Below are positions 6,650-14,889 of a stretch of DNA of 64,000 nucleotides, piece by piece. The DNA lies in NCBI GenBank assembly GCA_003551665.1, contig PUNE01000062.1, forward strand, positions 1 to 64,000, written 5' to 3'. The notes beneath the pieces are model-generated. The model was not told the DNA's origin. It saw only the letters and a program-made list of their open reading frames with translations, and ran no database searches. Each line of letters opens with the position of its first letter. The first letter of the stretch is position 1. The translations under genes and the position numbers were made by a program. The DNA is from Halobacteroidaceae bacterium. GTDB taxonomy: Bacteria > Bacillota > Halanaerobiia > B1SED10-174.

Positions 6650-8377
6650 TTATATTCCCAGATTTTTTATTTTGTTATACAGGGTGGTTTTCCCAATACC
6701 CAGGGCGCGTGCAGCTTTCAATTTCCCCTCTGTGTCCCGGCCATATATATCCAGGTGCTCCCGGATTATTTTCCTTTCATAATCTTCAAGGTTTTCCCTC
6801 AGGTTCCCACCGGAAAAAGAAATCCGGGGAGAAGCCTTGATCATCCTCGCCGGGAGGTTTTCAGTTGTTATATATGCTGATGGTTCCATATTTATGGCGT
6901 ACTCAATTACGTTTTCCAGTTCCCTGACGTTTCCAGGCCAGTCATACTCTTCCAGGGTCCAGCGGGCTCCTTCAGTCACTCCCTGAATTTTTTTATGCAA
7001 GCGGTTGTTGTATTTCTGGATAAAATGCTCCATTAAAAGCATAATATCTTCACGTCTTTCCCGTAGCGGGGGAATTTCCATCGGAATAACATTTAAACGG
7101 TAAAAAAGGTCCTCCCGGAACTTGGAAACCCTGATCAGTTCTTCCAGGTCCTGGTTGGTAGCGGTTAATATCCTTACATCAACATCAATTTCTTTTACTC
7201 CGCCAATTCGAAAAAACTTTCTGTCCTGGATAACCCGGAGGATTTTTACCTGTAATTCCAAAGGCATATCACCAATTTCGTCCAGGAAAATGGTTCCCCT
7301 GTGGGCAAGCTCAAATTTCCCGGGCTTGCCCCCAGCAAGAGCTCCGGTAAAGGCACCTGCTTCGTATCCAAAAAGTTCGCTTTCAAGGAGCTCTCCCGGA
7401 ATGGCCGCACAGTTAATGGAAACAAAGTTTTCTTTTTTCCTCTGGCTGGCCTGATGGATTGCTCGGGCAAAAAGTTCTTTTCCTGTTCCGCTCTCCCCCT
7501 GGATTAAAACAGAAGAACTGCTTCCGGCAACTCTGAGGACCTTCTCTTTAACCTCCAGCAAAACCGGGCTTTTTCCCACAATCTGATCCAGAAAACTACC
7601 TCCATCTGCCTTTGGTTGCCCAAGCAGACTGTGAACTTCCTGGATACTCTTTATGCTTGCTACAACCCCTGAAACCCGAACCCCTTTTATTATGGGATTA
7701 GCGGTTACCAGGAGCCGCAAAGAGCTGTTTTCCCCCTGGTGAAATACTTCCCTGTTACGGAATCCTTCTCCATTCACCAGAACTTCAAGCAGGTCCCCTG
7801 CGGGAAAAATTTTATTTATATGAGAACCCCAGACCCTGCTGGGTCTTTCTCCAAGCAGTTTTCCTGCAGACTGGTTGAAATTTGTTACCATTCCCTGCTT
7901 ATCAATAGCTATTATTCCCTCGTCAATGGAATTAATAACAAGGCCAAGCTGTTCGGTGACCATCCTGATGTCTTCAAAACCTGTTTGTTCTATAAGTTTT
8001 CCCGTAATTAGTTCTCCGATAAAGCCGGAAAGGGTATAGAGTTTTTCTTTATTTTCTAAAAATTCCCTGCCTCCCCCGGCCAGGATTAAAAATCCCAGGG
8101 CTTTTTCTTCAACAAAAAGGGGCAAAACAAAAACTGGACCGGGACTGTAATTCTTTTCCTTCTTATTTCTTCTCTGGTTGTGGGAAAAAAGAGGTTCGTG
8201 AGTCTCTCGGGTCTTTTCCATCAATTCAATGTATTCTTTCCAAAACCGTTTATTCCAATCTCCTGAAGCAGCAATTAGCTCATAGTCTTCATCAAAAAGA
8301 AACGCTTCAAAGCTAAAAAAAGCCGCAAAAGTACTGAGGATATTGCTGCAGCTGTCCTTGATCTTTTTCAACCCCAT
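6650..8377 (-). CDS. Sigma-54-dependent transcriptional activator (GAF-like, PAS, AAA+, Fis-type HTH)
   Basis: A 575-aa enhancer-binding protein. Residues 1-135 look like a GAF-type sensory domain; about 140-250 is a PAS domain (SIDEGIIAIDKQGMVTNFNQ). The AAA+ motor has Walker A GESGTGKE (294-301), the sigma-54 contact loop GAFTGA (about 341-346), Walker B TIFLDEIGD and the arginine-rich FREDLFYRLNVIP region. The C-terminal 45 residues form a Fis-type helix-turn-helix (KLKAARALGIGKTTLYNKIKNLGI region). No receiver domain is present, so it should sense a ligand directly rather than be phosphorylated. It is co-oriented with and directly upstream of the TRAP/D-aminoacylase operon, whose promoter is of the sigma-54 type; it most probably controls it. 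ATG start behind GAGGAGG. Confidence 0.93.
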   Translation of the reverse strand: MGLKKIKDSCSNILSTFAAFFSFEAFLFDEDYELIAASGDWNKRFWKEYIELMEKTRETHEPLFSHNQRRNKKEKNYSPGPVFVLPLFVEEKALGFLILAGGGREFLENKEKLYTLSGFIGELITGKLIEQTGFEDIRMVTEQLGLVINSIDEGIIAIDKQGMVTNFNQSAGKLLGERPSRVWGSHINKIFPAGDLLEVLVNGEGFRNREVFHQGENSSLRLLVTANPIIKGVRVSGVVASIKSIQEVHSLLGQPKADGGSFLDQIVGKSPVLLEVKEKVLRVAGSSSSVLIQGESGTGKELFARAIHQASQRKKENFVSINCAAIPGELLESELFGYEAGAFTGALAGGKPGKFELAHRGTIFLDEIGDMPLELQVKILRVIQDRKFFRIGGVKEIDVDVRILTATNQDLEELIRVSKFREDLFYRLNVIPMEIPPLRERREDIMLLMEHFIQKYNNRLHKKIQGVTEGARWTLEEYDWPGNVRELENVIEYAINMEPSAYITTENLPARMIKASPRISFSGGNLRENLEDYERKIIREHLDIYGRDTEGKLKAARALGIGKTTLYNKIKNLGI

Positions 8378-8451
8378 TATTGGGCCTCCTCAAGCTAAAT
8401 TATTTTATACTTCGTTTATTTTACTTCTTTTCCTTTATTACCTTGAAGATT

Positions 8452-9132
8452 CTAACCAAGTAATAATTCCTCAAGGCCCTCAATATCTTTTATTGTGACC
8501 TTTTTGCGGTCAAAAGAAATCAGGCCTTCTTCCTGCAACCCTGCAAGTTCCCGGGAAAGGGAGGGCCTGGGAATGTTAAAATAATCGGCAAGTTCTTTCC
8601 GGGAGAATTTCCAGTTAAAACTCGGTTTTCCCTCCTTTTTTGTTTCCCGGAGGAGATAATGCGCAATTTTTTGCCTGATAGTCCCAAGAGAGAGAAGTTC
8701 AATCTTCTCCGATAGCATGATGACCCTGTTGGAAATGGTTTCCATGTAACGCAATAGAATATCGCCGTCCTTTTGGAATAAAGCCAGCAGATCTTCCCGG
8801 GGAAGCCGGAAAACCTCTGTTTTTTCAAGGGCAATTATATCGGCAGGATAGCTGGGATCAACAGAAAACAGAACGCTCTCCCCAAAAGCCTGCCCTTCTT
8901 CAAAGGTAGCCAGAGTAACGGTTTTGCCGGTAGAAAACGATTTTTTTACAGCGACCCGTCCGGAAAGAACTATCCCCAGGAAACCGGCTTTATCCCCCTG
9001 GGGAACTATTTTTTCCCCGGGCTGAAAAGATTTTACTAACAGTCTGCTCCCCTCCAGGAGCTCTTCCAGTTTCCCTGGAGTTTTGTCCTGAAAAATATAG
9101 CATTTTTCTGTCAAAAAAAATTTATTATTCAT
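8452..9132 (-). CDS. Crp/Fnr-family regulator, HcpR-like
   Basis: A 226-aa regulator with an N-terminal cyclic-nucleotide-fold sensor (GEKIVPQGDKAGFLGIVLSG, then GEGQAFGE-type run AFGESVLFS) and a C-terminal winged helix (SRKELADYFNIPRPSLSREL). There is no N-terminal iron-sulfur cysteine cluster of the Fnr type. A longer frame begins at 9150, but the ATG at 9132 sits 5 nt behind GGAGGAGG and is the better start. It is divergent from a ferredoxin-hcp pair; in many anaerobes such a neighbour is HcpR, the nitrosative-stress activator of hcp. That assignment rests on context. A perfect short palindrome lies 12 bp before its start codon. Confidence 0.8.
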   Translation of the reverse strand: MNNKFFLTEKCYIFQDKTPGKLEELLEGSRLLVKSFQPGEKIVPQGDKAGFLGIVLSGRVAVKKSFSTGKTVTLATFEEGQAFGESVLFSVDPSYPADIIALEKTEVFRLPREDLLALFQKDGDILLRYMETISNRVIMLSEKIELLSLGTIRQKIAHYLLRETKKEGKPSFNWKFSRKELADYFNIPRPSLSRELAGLQEEGLISFDRKKVTIKDIEGLEELLLG

Positions 9133-9144
9133 TTTCCTCCTCCG

Positions 9145-9156
9145 TAACATTTGTTA
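9145..9156. promoter_or_regulatory. Palindrome TAACA-TT-TGTTA, candidate operator of the Fnr-like regulator
   Basis: TAACATTTGTTA is a perfect inverted repeat in the 74-bp divergent gap, overlapping the region just upstream of the regulator's ribosome site and 51 bp from the ferredoxin start. Crp/Fnr proteins bind such short two-fold sites. AT-rich TATACT/TATATT hexamers at about 9180-9191 could be the -10 of the ferredoxin-hcp promoter. Confidence 0.5.
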
Positions 9157-9206
9157 TCGCATTATTCCTATCGATATACTATACTTTATATTAAATCGTC
9201 GGGGAG

Positions 9207-9890
9207 GTGTTGATAATTAAACAACTACGGAAGATTATCGAAATAGACCAGGAAAAATGCGATGGCTGCGGCCTCTGTGCCGAGGCCTGTCATGAAAAAG
9301 CAATAGAGATCGGCGATGGAAAAGCCCGTCTGGTAAGTGAATCCTACTGTGACGGCCTGGGTGATTGCCTGCCCGCCTGTCCCCGGGATGCTATTAAGAT
9401 TGTAACAAGGGAGGCTGATCCTTTCGACGAGGAAGCCGTCCAGGCCAGGGTTGAAGGAAGGTGCTCCTCGGCAAGTCCCTGCAATATTGCTGCTGCCTCT
9501 AACCCTTCCTCCTCAGCTTTAATGCAATGGCCCATTCAAATCCACCTGGTTCCACCGAGGGCAGAATATTTTCAGGATGCTCAGTTGCTAATTGCCGCTG
9601 ACTGTACTGCCTTTGCAGCTCCAGGTTTGCAAAAAGGTTTAATGGAAAATCGGGTAACTTTAATTGGTTGTCCCAAGCTTGATAACATCCAGGCTTATCT
9701 CGATAAGTTAACCGGAATTTTTAGGGACAACAGCGTCCAGCACATCAGGGTTTTAAGGATGAGTGTTCCCTGCTGTGGAGGGATCGTTGGACTCGTGGAA
9801 AAAGCCCTGGAAAGGGCCGGTAAGGATATCCCCAGGGAAACTATAATCCTGGGAACAGACGGAAAAATCCAGGAAAAGAAAGGAGCTTAA
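9207..9890 (+). CDS. 4Fe-4S ferredoxin-type protein linked to hcp
   Basis: A 227-aa protein with two ferredoxin clusters at the N-terminus (CDGCGLCAEACHEKA near residues 18-32 and CDGLGDCLPACPRDA near 48-62, the second with one extra residue in its first spacing). The remaining 150 residues hold more conserved cysteines (GRCSSASPCN, AADCTAFA, IGCPKLDN, VPCCGG), a pattern I know from ferredoxins encoded next to hydroxylamine reductase. It should pass electrons to Hcp. The start is unclear: GTG at 9207 and TTG at 9210 are both too close to the GGGGAGGTG site, and an ATT at 9216 has better spacing; the cluster domain begins only ten residues later. Confidence 0.85.
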   Translation: MLIIKQLRKIIEIDQEKCDGCGLCAEACHEKAIEIGDGKARLVSESYCDGLGDCLPACPRDAIKIVTREADPFDEEAVQARVEGRCSSASPCNIAAASNPSSSALMQWPIQIHLVPPRAEYFQDAQLLIAADCTAFAAPGLQKGLMENRVTLIGCPKLDNIQAYLDKLTGIFRDNSVQHIRVLRMSVPCCGGIVGLVEKALERAGKDIPRETIILGTDGKIQEKKGA

Positions 9891-9893
9891 TCA

Positions 9894-11540
9894 ATGACAA
9901 AAATGTTTTGTTACCAGTGCCAGGAAGCCTTAAAGGGAAAGGGGTGTGATATTCGAGGTGTATGTGGCAAATCTCCAGAGGTTTCCAATCTCCAGGACTT
10001 ACTCGTTTACCTGCTAAAAGGCCTTGCCCTGTTAAGCCAGAAAGCCCGCATTGCAGAAGTTGACCCTGGAGGGGCTCCCCGTTTTATTACCGAGAGCCTT
10101 TTTGCTACAATTACCAATGCCAATTTTTCTGAAGATGATTTCGTAAAAGGGATTGATAAAGCCCTGGAATTGCGTGAAGAGTTAAAAAACAAAATTCAGG
10201 ATTCGGGCCGGAACCTATCTATCCCTGATCACGATGCTCTAAACTGGAAAGGATCCGGAACAGAGAGTTTCCAGGAAAAAGCCGGCAAAGTTGGCGTCCT
10301 CAGAACTGAAAAGGAAGATATCCGTTCCCTGAGGGAACTTTTAACATATGGGCTGAAAGGTATCAGTGCCTATCTGACCCACGCCCGGGTTCTTGGCAGG
10401 GACAACCCTGAAATTTCCCGGTTCATGGAGAAAGCTCTGGTTGCAACTATTGATGAAAGCATCTCTTCAGAAAAACTTACCAGTCTTGTTCTCGAATGCG
10501 GTGAATACGGGGTTAAGACCATGGACCTTCTGGATAAAGCCAATACCGAAGCATATGGAAATCCTGAATTAACCAGGGTGAATATTGGAACTGGTAGTAA
10601 CCCCGGGATTCTGATCAGCGGACACGACCTCAAAGACATGGAAGAACTGCTGGAACAGACCCAGGAAACTGGAATTGATGTTTACACTCACAGCGAAATG
10701 CTTCCCGCCAACTACTATCCCGCTTTTAAAAAATACGATCATTTTATAGGTAACTATGGCAATGCCTGGTGGGAACAGGGCAAAGAATTCAAAAGCTTTA
10801 ACGGCCCTATTCTGATGACCACAAACTGTATTACCCCCGTAAAAAAAGATTACAAAGATCGTCTTTTTACAACCGGTGTTGCAGGTTACCCGGGCTGTGA
10901 ACACATTGAACCCGGTCCCGATGGCCAAAAAGATTTCTCGCCCCTGATTGCCCGGGCCCGCGAATGCAATCCCCCAGAAGAAATTGAAACAGGCGAGATA
11001 GTGGGCGGTTTTGCTCATGGACAGGTTATGGCCCTTGCAGATAAGGTTGTAGAAGCCGTGAAATCGGGGGCAATCAGGCAGTTCTTTGTAATGGCTGGCT
11101 GTGATGGGAGAATGAAAAGCCGCGATTACTATACAGAGTTCGCCCAAAAGCTTCCCCGGGATACTGTTATCCTGACTGCAGGCTGTGCAAAATACCGCTA
11201 TAACAAGCTTCGCCTGGGTGACATTGATGGAATTCCCCGGGTCCTGGATGCAGGGCAGTGCAACGATTCCTATTCCCTGGTGGTAATTGCCCAAAAGCTA
11301 AAAGAGGTTTTTGAACTTAACGACATAAACGAACTCCCAGTTTCTTACAATATTGCGTGGTACGAACAAAAAGCGGTAATTGTTCTGCTTGCCCTTCTTT
11401 CCCTTGGAGTCAGGAATATCAAGCTTGGCCCCTCGCTGCCCGCTTTCTTTTCGCCAGGAGTTGGCAGGGTCCTGCAGGAGAAGTTTGGCCTGAACACAAT
11501 TGGAAATGTCGAAGAAGACCTTGAATACTTTCTTGGTTAG
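9894..11540 (+). CDS. hcp: Hydroxylamine reductase / hybrid-cluster protein
   Basis: A 548-aa cytoplasmic iron-sulfur protein of normal family length. The N-terminal cysteine motif (FCYQCQEA, then [10 protein letters not shown]) binds the 4Fe-4S cubane; the hybrid 4Fe-2S-2O cluster ligands are visible at [31 protein letters not shown] and the following Glu/Lys region near [21 protein letters not shown]. Hcp enzymes reduce nitric oxide or hydroxylamine and protect anaerobes from nitrosative stress. It follows the ferredoxin gene by 3 bp, so the two form one operon with the divergent Fnr-like gene as the probable regulator. An efficient terminator follows. Confidence 0.96.
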   Translation: MTKMFCYQCQEALKGKGCDIRGVCGKSPEVSNLQDLLVYLLKGLALLSQKARIAEVDPGGAPRFITESLFATITNANFSEDDFVKGIDKALELREELKNKIQDSGRNLSIPDHDALNWKGSGTESFQEKAGKVGVLRTEKEDIRSLRELLTYGLKGISAYLTHARVLGRDNPEISRFMEKALVATIDESISSEKLTSLVLECGEYGVKTMDLLDKANTEAYGNPELTRVNIGTGSNPGILISGHDLKDMEELLEQTQETGIDVYTHSEMLPANYYPAFKKYDHFIGNYGNAWWEQGKEFKSFNGPILMTTNCITPVKKDYKDRLFTTGVAGYPGCEHIEPGPDGQKDFSPLIARARECNPPEEIETGEIVGGFAHGQVMALADKVVEAVKSGAIRQFFVMAGCDGRMKSRDYYTEFAQKLPRDTVILTAGCAKYRYNKLRLGDIDGIPRVLDAGQCNDSYSLVVIAQKLKEVFELNDINELPVSYNIAWYEQKAVIVLLALLSLGVRNIKLGPSLPAFFSPGVGRVLQEKFGLNTIGNVEEDLEYFLG

Positions 11541-11545
11541 AAGGA

Positions 11546-11585
11546 AAACGCCCGGGCCACTGAGGTCCGGGCGTTTCTGTTTTTT
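11546..11585. terminator. Bidirectional terminator between hcp and argF
   Basis: AAACGCCCGG and CCGGGCGTTT form a ten-pair stem (11546-11555 with 11567-11576) followed by CTGTTTTTTAT on the plus strand and by TTCC on the minus side after the A-run. It ends hcp and the converging argF. Confidence 0.85.
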
Positions 11586-12549
11586 ATGTCTGATCTCCCA
11601 TTGTTAGGGCCATCATTGCCATTGCTGTATGCATGCGGTTTTCAGCCTCATCGTAAACTACCCGACCGCGGGGATCTTCCACAACGTCCTTGGTTATTTC
11701 TTCGCCATAAATTGCGGGCAGACAGTGCATTACTATGCAGTCATTCTTGGCCAGGCGGAGCAGATCCATGTTGACCTGGTAGGGAAGGAATATCCTTCGG
11801 CGGTCTTCTTTTTCCTTTTCCTGCTCCTCGGGGCTACCGGGACCCATGCTCAACCAGACGTCGGTATAGATAACATCAACATCTTTTACGGCTTCTTTGG
11901 GGTCATCAATTAGATTGACACTTCCTCCCGTTTCTTCAGCAAAGCGCTTGGCATCTTCAACTGCATCTTTACGGGGGTTATAAACTTCGGGGATTGCCAG
12001 GTTGATGTGCATCCCAACTTTTGAAGCAGCAAACATCAGGGTATGAGCCATGTTGTTTCCATCACCAACAAAGGCCATCTTTATTCCCTTCAGGCAACCT
12101 TTTTTCTCGTAGATAGTCAGAAGGTCGGCCAGTCCCTGGGAAGGATGAGTAAACTCAGAAAGCCCGTTAAGTACAGGAACCCTCGATTTTTCTGCAAGCT
12201 CAACCACGTCTTCATGGGCAAAAACTCTGGCCATTATTCCATCTACATATCGGGAAAGAACCCTTGCGATATCCTCAGTTGTCTCTCTTTTGCCCAGCTG
12301 AATATCATCGGGGCCGAGATAGACAGCATGACCGCCCAGGTTGCTCATTCCAACTTCAAAAGCTACCCTGGTCCGCAGAGAGGGCTTTTGAAAAATCATG
12401 CCCAGTGATTTACCTTCCAACACCCTGCTCTTTTGACCACGGAGTTTTTCCATCTTCAGGGTTTCTGCAGTTTTTACCAGCTGCCAGATTTCTTCGGTTG
12501 TAAGATCCCTTAGAGTAAGGATATCTCTCCCTTTCAAACTTACTGCCAT
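11584..12549 (-). CDS. argF: Ornithine carbamoyltransferase
   Basis: A 321-aa transcarbamylase. The carbamoyl-phosphate motif SLRTR (about 57-61), HPSQ (about 137-140), the ornithine-side DVWLSMG motif and HCLPA are all present. It interconverts ornithine plus carbamoyl phosphate with citrulline. The residues after HCLPA read IYGEE instead of the common HRGEE, so a related transcarbamylase such as the putrescine enzyme is not fully excluded, but DVWLSMG favours ornithine. It follows the ornithine/alanine-racemase-family gene by 70 bp on the same strand; together with ord at the window edge this hints at use in the catabolic direction, though a biosynthetic role is equally compatible with the sequence. 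Confidence 0.88.
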   Translation of the reverse strand: MAVSLKGRDILTLRDLTTEEIWQLVKTAETLKMEKLRGQKSRVLEGKSLGMIFQKPSLRTRVAFEVGMSNLGGHAVYLGPDDIQLGKRETTEDIARVLSRYVDGIMARVFAHEDVVELAEKSRVPVLNGLSEFTHPSQGLADLLTIYEKKGCLKGIKMAFVGDGNNMAHTLMFAASKVGMHINLAIPEVYNPRKDAVEDAKRFAEETGGSVNLIDDPKEAVKDVDVIYTDVWLSMGPGSPEEQEKEKEDRRRIFLPYQVNMDLLRLAKNDCIVMHCLPAIYGEEITKDVVEDPRGRVVYDEAENRMHTAMAMMALTMGDQT

Positions 12550-12595
12550 TTACAACGCCTCCTTTTTTATTTTAAGTGTTTTGCTTTCCCACCTT

Positions 12596-12623
12596 ATTAT
12601 ACTCAATCTGAGGTAATTTTCAA
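12596..12623 (-). promoter_or_regulatory. Candidate sigma-A promoter for argF
   Basis: On the minus strand TTGAAA and TATAAT are separated by 16 bp, with the -35 overlapping the end of the racemase-like gene. argF could therefore be expressed on its own as well as from upstream. Confidence 0.45.
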
Positions 12624-13690
12624 AGCACAACCTTGTTAACATAGGGCGAGGTCATCGCCCGGAGTAAATTGCCATAATCAACTGTAAAACTGAGGTAATC
12701 CCCGATCCGTAGTTCATCAGGATTATCATTTATATCAACAAGCAGGTGATCGCTGCTTGCACCGAGAATATCAACACCTGGGTCCATTGGTGTCAGGCCA
12801 TCGGGCTGAATATCCTGTTCCCCCACGGCCAGAATTCCTCTCCGCCTTAAACCCCTATCTTCGGGGTTTTTTGGAACGCGACCGAAAGCATCGACTCCAA
12901 CTTTTCCAATGGGTACTGATGGTTTTACCCTGGCCTCGATTAATTCAGCCTGGAGAACAAAAGTGTCTGCCCGGGTACCCGGGAAGGGCTCGGAAAGTGC
13001 TGTATCGTTGCCGATTAAAATGGTTTCCCCTACCCGGAGGTGGTTGATCCCCCGCGGGATCCCTGTTCCAAGAAGGTGCAGGGAGCTGCTGTTACCCCCG
13101 GAAATGTAGCACAGTTCCTTTCCCAGGTCCTGCTGGATTTCCTGGGCAATATCAACCAGTTCACCCAGGTTTTCTTCAGTGGGTAATATTCCACCATAAC
13201 AGGTGAGATTGGTTCCAAATCCCTGCAGGTAAACACCGGGCAGGCTGTTTACCACGCGGGCCGCTTCCCTCACATCATCGGGCAATAACCCTTCTCTTAG
13301 ATCTCCCAGGTCAACCATGAGCATTATGCCGTGTTTTTTTCCCTGCCTTTCTGCCGCACTGCTCAGAGCCTTTATTACCGAGATTTCCGAATTAAGACTG
13401 GCATCGGCAGTCTCCACAACCTCCTCTACCCTGCTGAGCATGGGAAGCCTTAAAAGAAGAAGAGTAACATCATTACCAAAATAATTGCGAAGATTTCGCA
13501 GGTTGCTCAGCCGGGAATCAGCTAAACCGTTTACTCCCCCTTCCAGCATTGCTTTGGCAACATGGACATTTCCACAGGTTGCTTTGGTTACACCGGTTAT
13601 ACTGATCCCATCCCTGAGAGCCAGCTGGGAAATAACGTGGGCATTTTCTTTAATTCTTCCGGTATGGATTATTATCCGCGGAAATGACAT
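12620..13690 (-). CDS. PLP-dependent racemase of the ornithine/alanine racemase family (Orr-like)
   Basis: A 356-aa fold-III PLP enzyme. The PLP lysine is K36 in GVTKATCG; further family landmarks are LADSRLSNLRNLR, LMVDLGDLREGL, GTNLTCYGG, the phosphate-binding ISGGNSSSL and the run GINHLRVGETILIGND. These features match the family containing the clostridial ornithine racemase (Orr), rather than classical Alr, because the C-terminal Alr beta domain with its catalytic Tyr motif is not recognisable. Orr makes D-ornithine, the substrate of D-ornithine 4,5-aminomutase that leads to 2,4-diaminopentanoate. The neighbours argF and, 12 kb away, ord support a role in ornithine use. A cell-wall alanine racemase role is the main alternative. 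Confidence 0.75.
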   Translation of the reverse strand: MSFPRIIIHTGRIKENAHVISQLALRDGISITGVTKATCGNVHVAKAMLEGGVNGLADSRLSNLRNLRNYFGNDVTLLLLRLPMLSRVEEVVETADASLNSEISVIKALSSAAERQGKKHGIMLMVDLGDLREGLLPDDVREAARVVNSLPGVYLQGFGTNLTCYGGILPTEENLGELVDIAQEIQQDLGKELCYISGGNSSSLHLLGTGIPRGINHLRVGETILIGNDTALSEPFPGTRADTFVLQAELIEARVKPSVPIGKVGVDAFGRVPKNPEDRGLRRRGILAVGEQDIQPDGLTPMDPGVDILGASSDHLLVDINDNPDELRIGDYLSFTVDYGNLLRAMTSPYVNKVVL

Positions 13691-13737
13691 TTACTACCAC
13701 CTTTCTTTTATTAAATTCCCCTCAAAAAATGGGGGTT

Positions 13738-13753
13738 TTGATTGCATAATCAA
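13738..13753. promoter_or_regulatory. Palindrome TTGATT-GCAT-AATCAA in a divergent promoter region
   Basis: A 16-bp site with perfect 6-base arms between the Orr-like gene and the divergent unknown gene at 13781. It resembles an Fnr half-site pair but the gap between TTGAT and ATCAA is 6 bp, not 4, so an Fnr assignment is not made. A dimeric regulator could control both genes from here. Confidence 0.45.
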
Positions 13754-13780
13754 TGAAAAAAGAAGAAGGAGGCGATTAAC

Positions 13781-14860
13781 ATGAACTACCATCTGATAAT
13801 ATCTGGTGAAACCGACCTTGATAGCCCCATGAGCCCGGCCAGAATTTTCGGGGGGATTGAACGAACTCGCCGCCTTGACCTTTTGGTTGAGCTACATAAG
13901 GGGACCAATCCAAACATTTTAAGATCTAAAAACTGTTCACTGAGGACTGACCTGGAACTTATGGAAAAAGCAGGCCTGGTCCAGGCCCAGGGTTCCTCTT
14001 ATCGCCCCTCTTTTTTCCTGGTCCTGGAGGAGGAAATGGAATTTATTCCTGAAATCGCCAGGGAAATTGCCCGAGGGTTATTTTGCCCGATCCAGGATTG
14101 GTTTAGTGAAATAAGGAACTGTTTTCAGCAATTATCCATCAGCCGTTTTGCTGGCTGGGATGAAATGGGCTTTCTGCTGATCGGTTATTATCTCCTGACC
14201 CGGAGCCGCAGAAAAATTGACCTGGCTGCAGGGAAAATTCTGGAAGGAAATCCCCCGGTCCGATCCGCGGGAAGGTACTTCTTCTATTTAATCCAGACCG
14301 AATTCACCGAAATGCTGGGCAGGTTTAAGGATCGCGGCCAGGGTTTTGGAAATTATTACTGCGGAATTTTTGGAACCATCGCTGCTGAGAAAGACGGCAC
14401 CTGCCCGCCATTCGGGATTTTTCCCCTTTTCAAACAACTGGGCCCTGCCCGTGGAAAAAGGCTGGCCCTGGAAGTAATCGAAGCCTACCGGGATTATTTT
14501 TTTTCCGGACAAAAACCCCCGAAAGACATTATTCCTTTTCTTGAGAACCTTCTCCTGCTTGATTCTCAAAAAAACCCACTGGTTCCCTTCATACCTGCGT
14601 CAGATGAAGAACAATTAGCCGTGTTGGGATCAAGGCTAGGAACAAAGATTGGAACTTCTCTTGGCCAGTACTCCTCTTCCTTGCAAAATGCATTTTACAG
14701 TTTTCCCGCTTCTCGCTATTCAACCTTCCAGGAGTTTTACAACTGGTTTTATTACCTGCTTGCTGACAAATGCCTGGAATTACTGGTTGAACAGGGTTTA
14801 ATCGCCCTGCCCCCAAAAGGCTATCAGCCTTTCCTTTCTTTCAATAAGGTGTCAGTTTAA
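13781..14860 (+). CDS. Unrecognised 359-aa protein
   Basis: A well-formed gene (AGAAGGAGG site 7 nt before the ATG, strong terminator after the stop) whose product I do not recognise. Residues about 28-70 (RRLDLLVELHKGTN, then RTDLELMEKAGLVQAQG) look like a winged helix with a DNA-reading helix, so a regulator is possible. The middle and C-terminal parts are rich in aromatic residues (FFYLI, NYYCGIFG, EAYRDYFFSG, FYNWFYYLL) and may form a helical bundle; no signal peptide, no metal cluster and no long hydrophobic segment. It stands alone, divergent from the Orr-like gene across a 90-bp gap with a 16-bp palindrome and convergent with gyrA. No function is assigned. Confidence 0.75.
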   Translation: MNYHLIISGETDLDSPMSPARIFGGIERTRRLDLLVELHKGTNPNILRSKNCSLRTDLELMEKAGLVQAQGSSYRPSFFLVLEEEMEFIPEIAREIARGLFCPIQDWFSEIRNCFQQLSISRFAGWDEMGFLLIGYYLLTRSRRKIDLAAGKILEGNPPVRSAGRYFFYLIQTEFTEMLGRFKDRGQGFGNYYCGIFGTIAAEKDGTCPPFGIFPLFKQLGPARGKRLALEVIEAYRDYFFSGQKPPKDIIPFLENLLLLDSQKNPLVPFIPASDEEQLAVLGSRLGTKIGTSLGQYSSSLQNAFYSFPASRYSTFQEFYNWFYYLLADKCLELLVEQGLIALPPKGYQPFLSFNKVSV

Positions 14861-14889
14861 GAGCAGTCCCGGCGGACTGCTCTTTTTGG
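14861..14889. terminator. Terminator shared by the 359-aa gene and gyrA
   Basis: GAGCAGTCC-CGGC-GGACTGCTC (nine perfect pairs) directly after the stop codon, followed by TTTTT on the plus strand; the opposite strand has no T-run of that length, so it is best as a plus-strand terminator. Confidence 0.88.

Noticed and set aside
13738-13753. Fnr or ArgR box before the Orr-like gene
   Set aside because: Fnr needs a 4-bp gap (6 here) and ArgR boxes have TGAAT/ATTCA arms; reported only as an unassigned palindrome.
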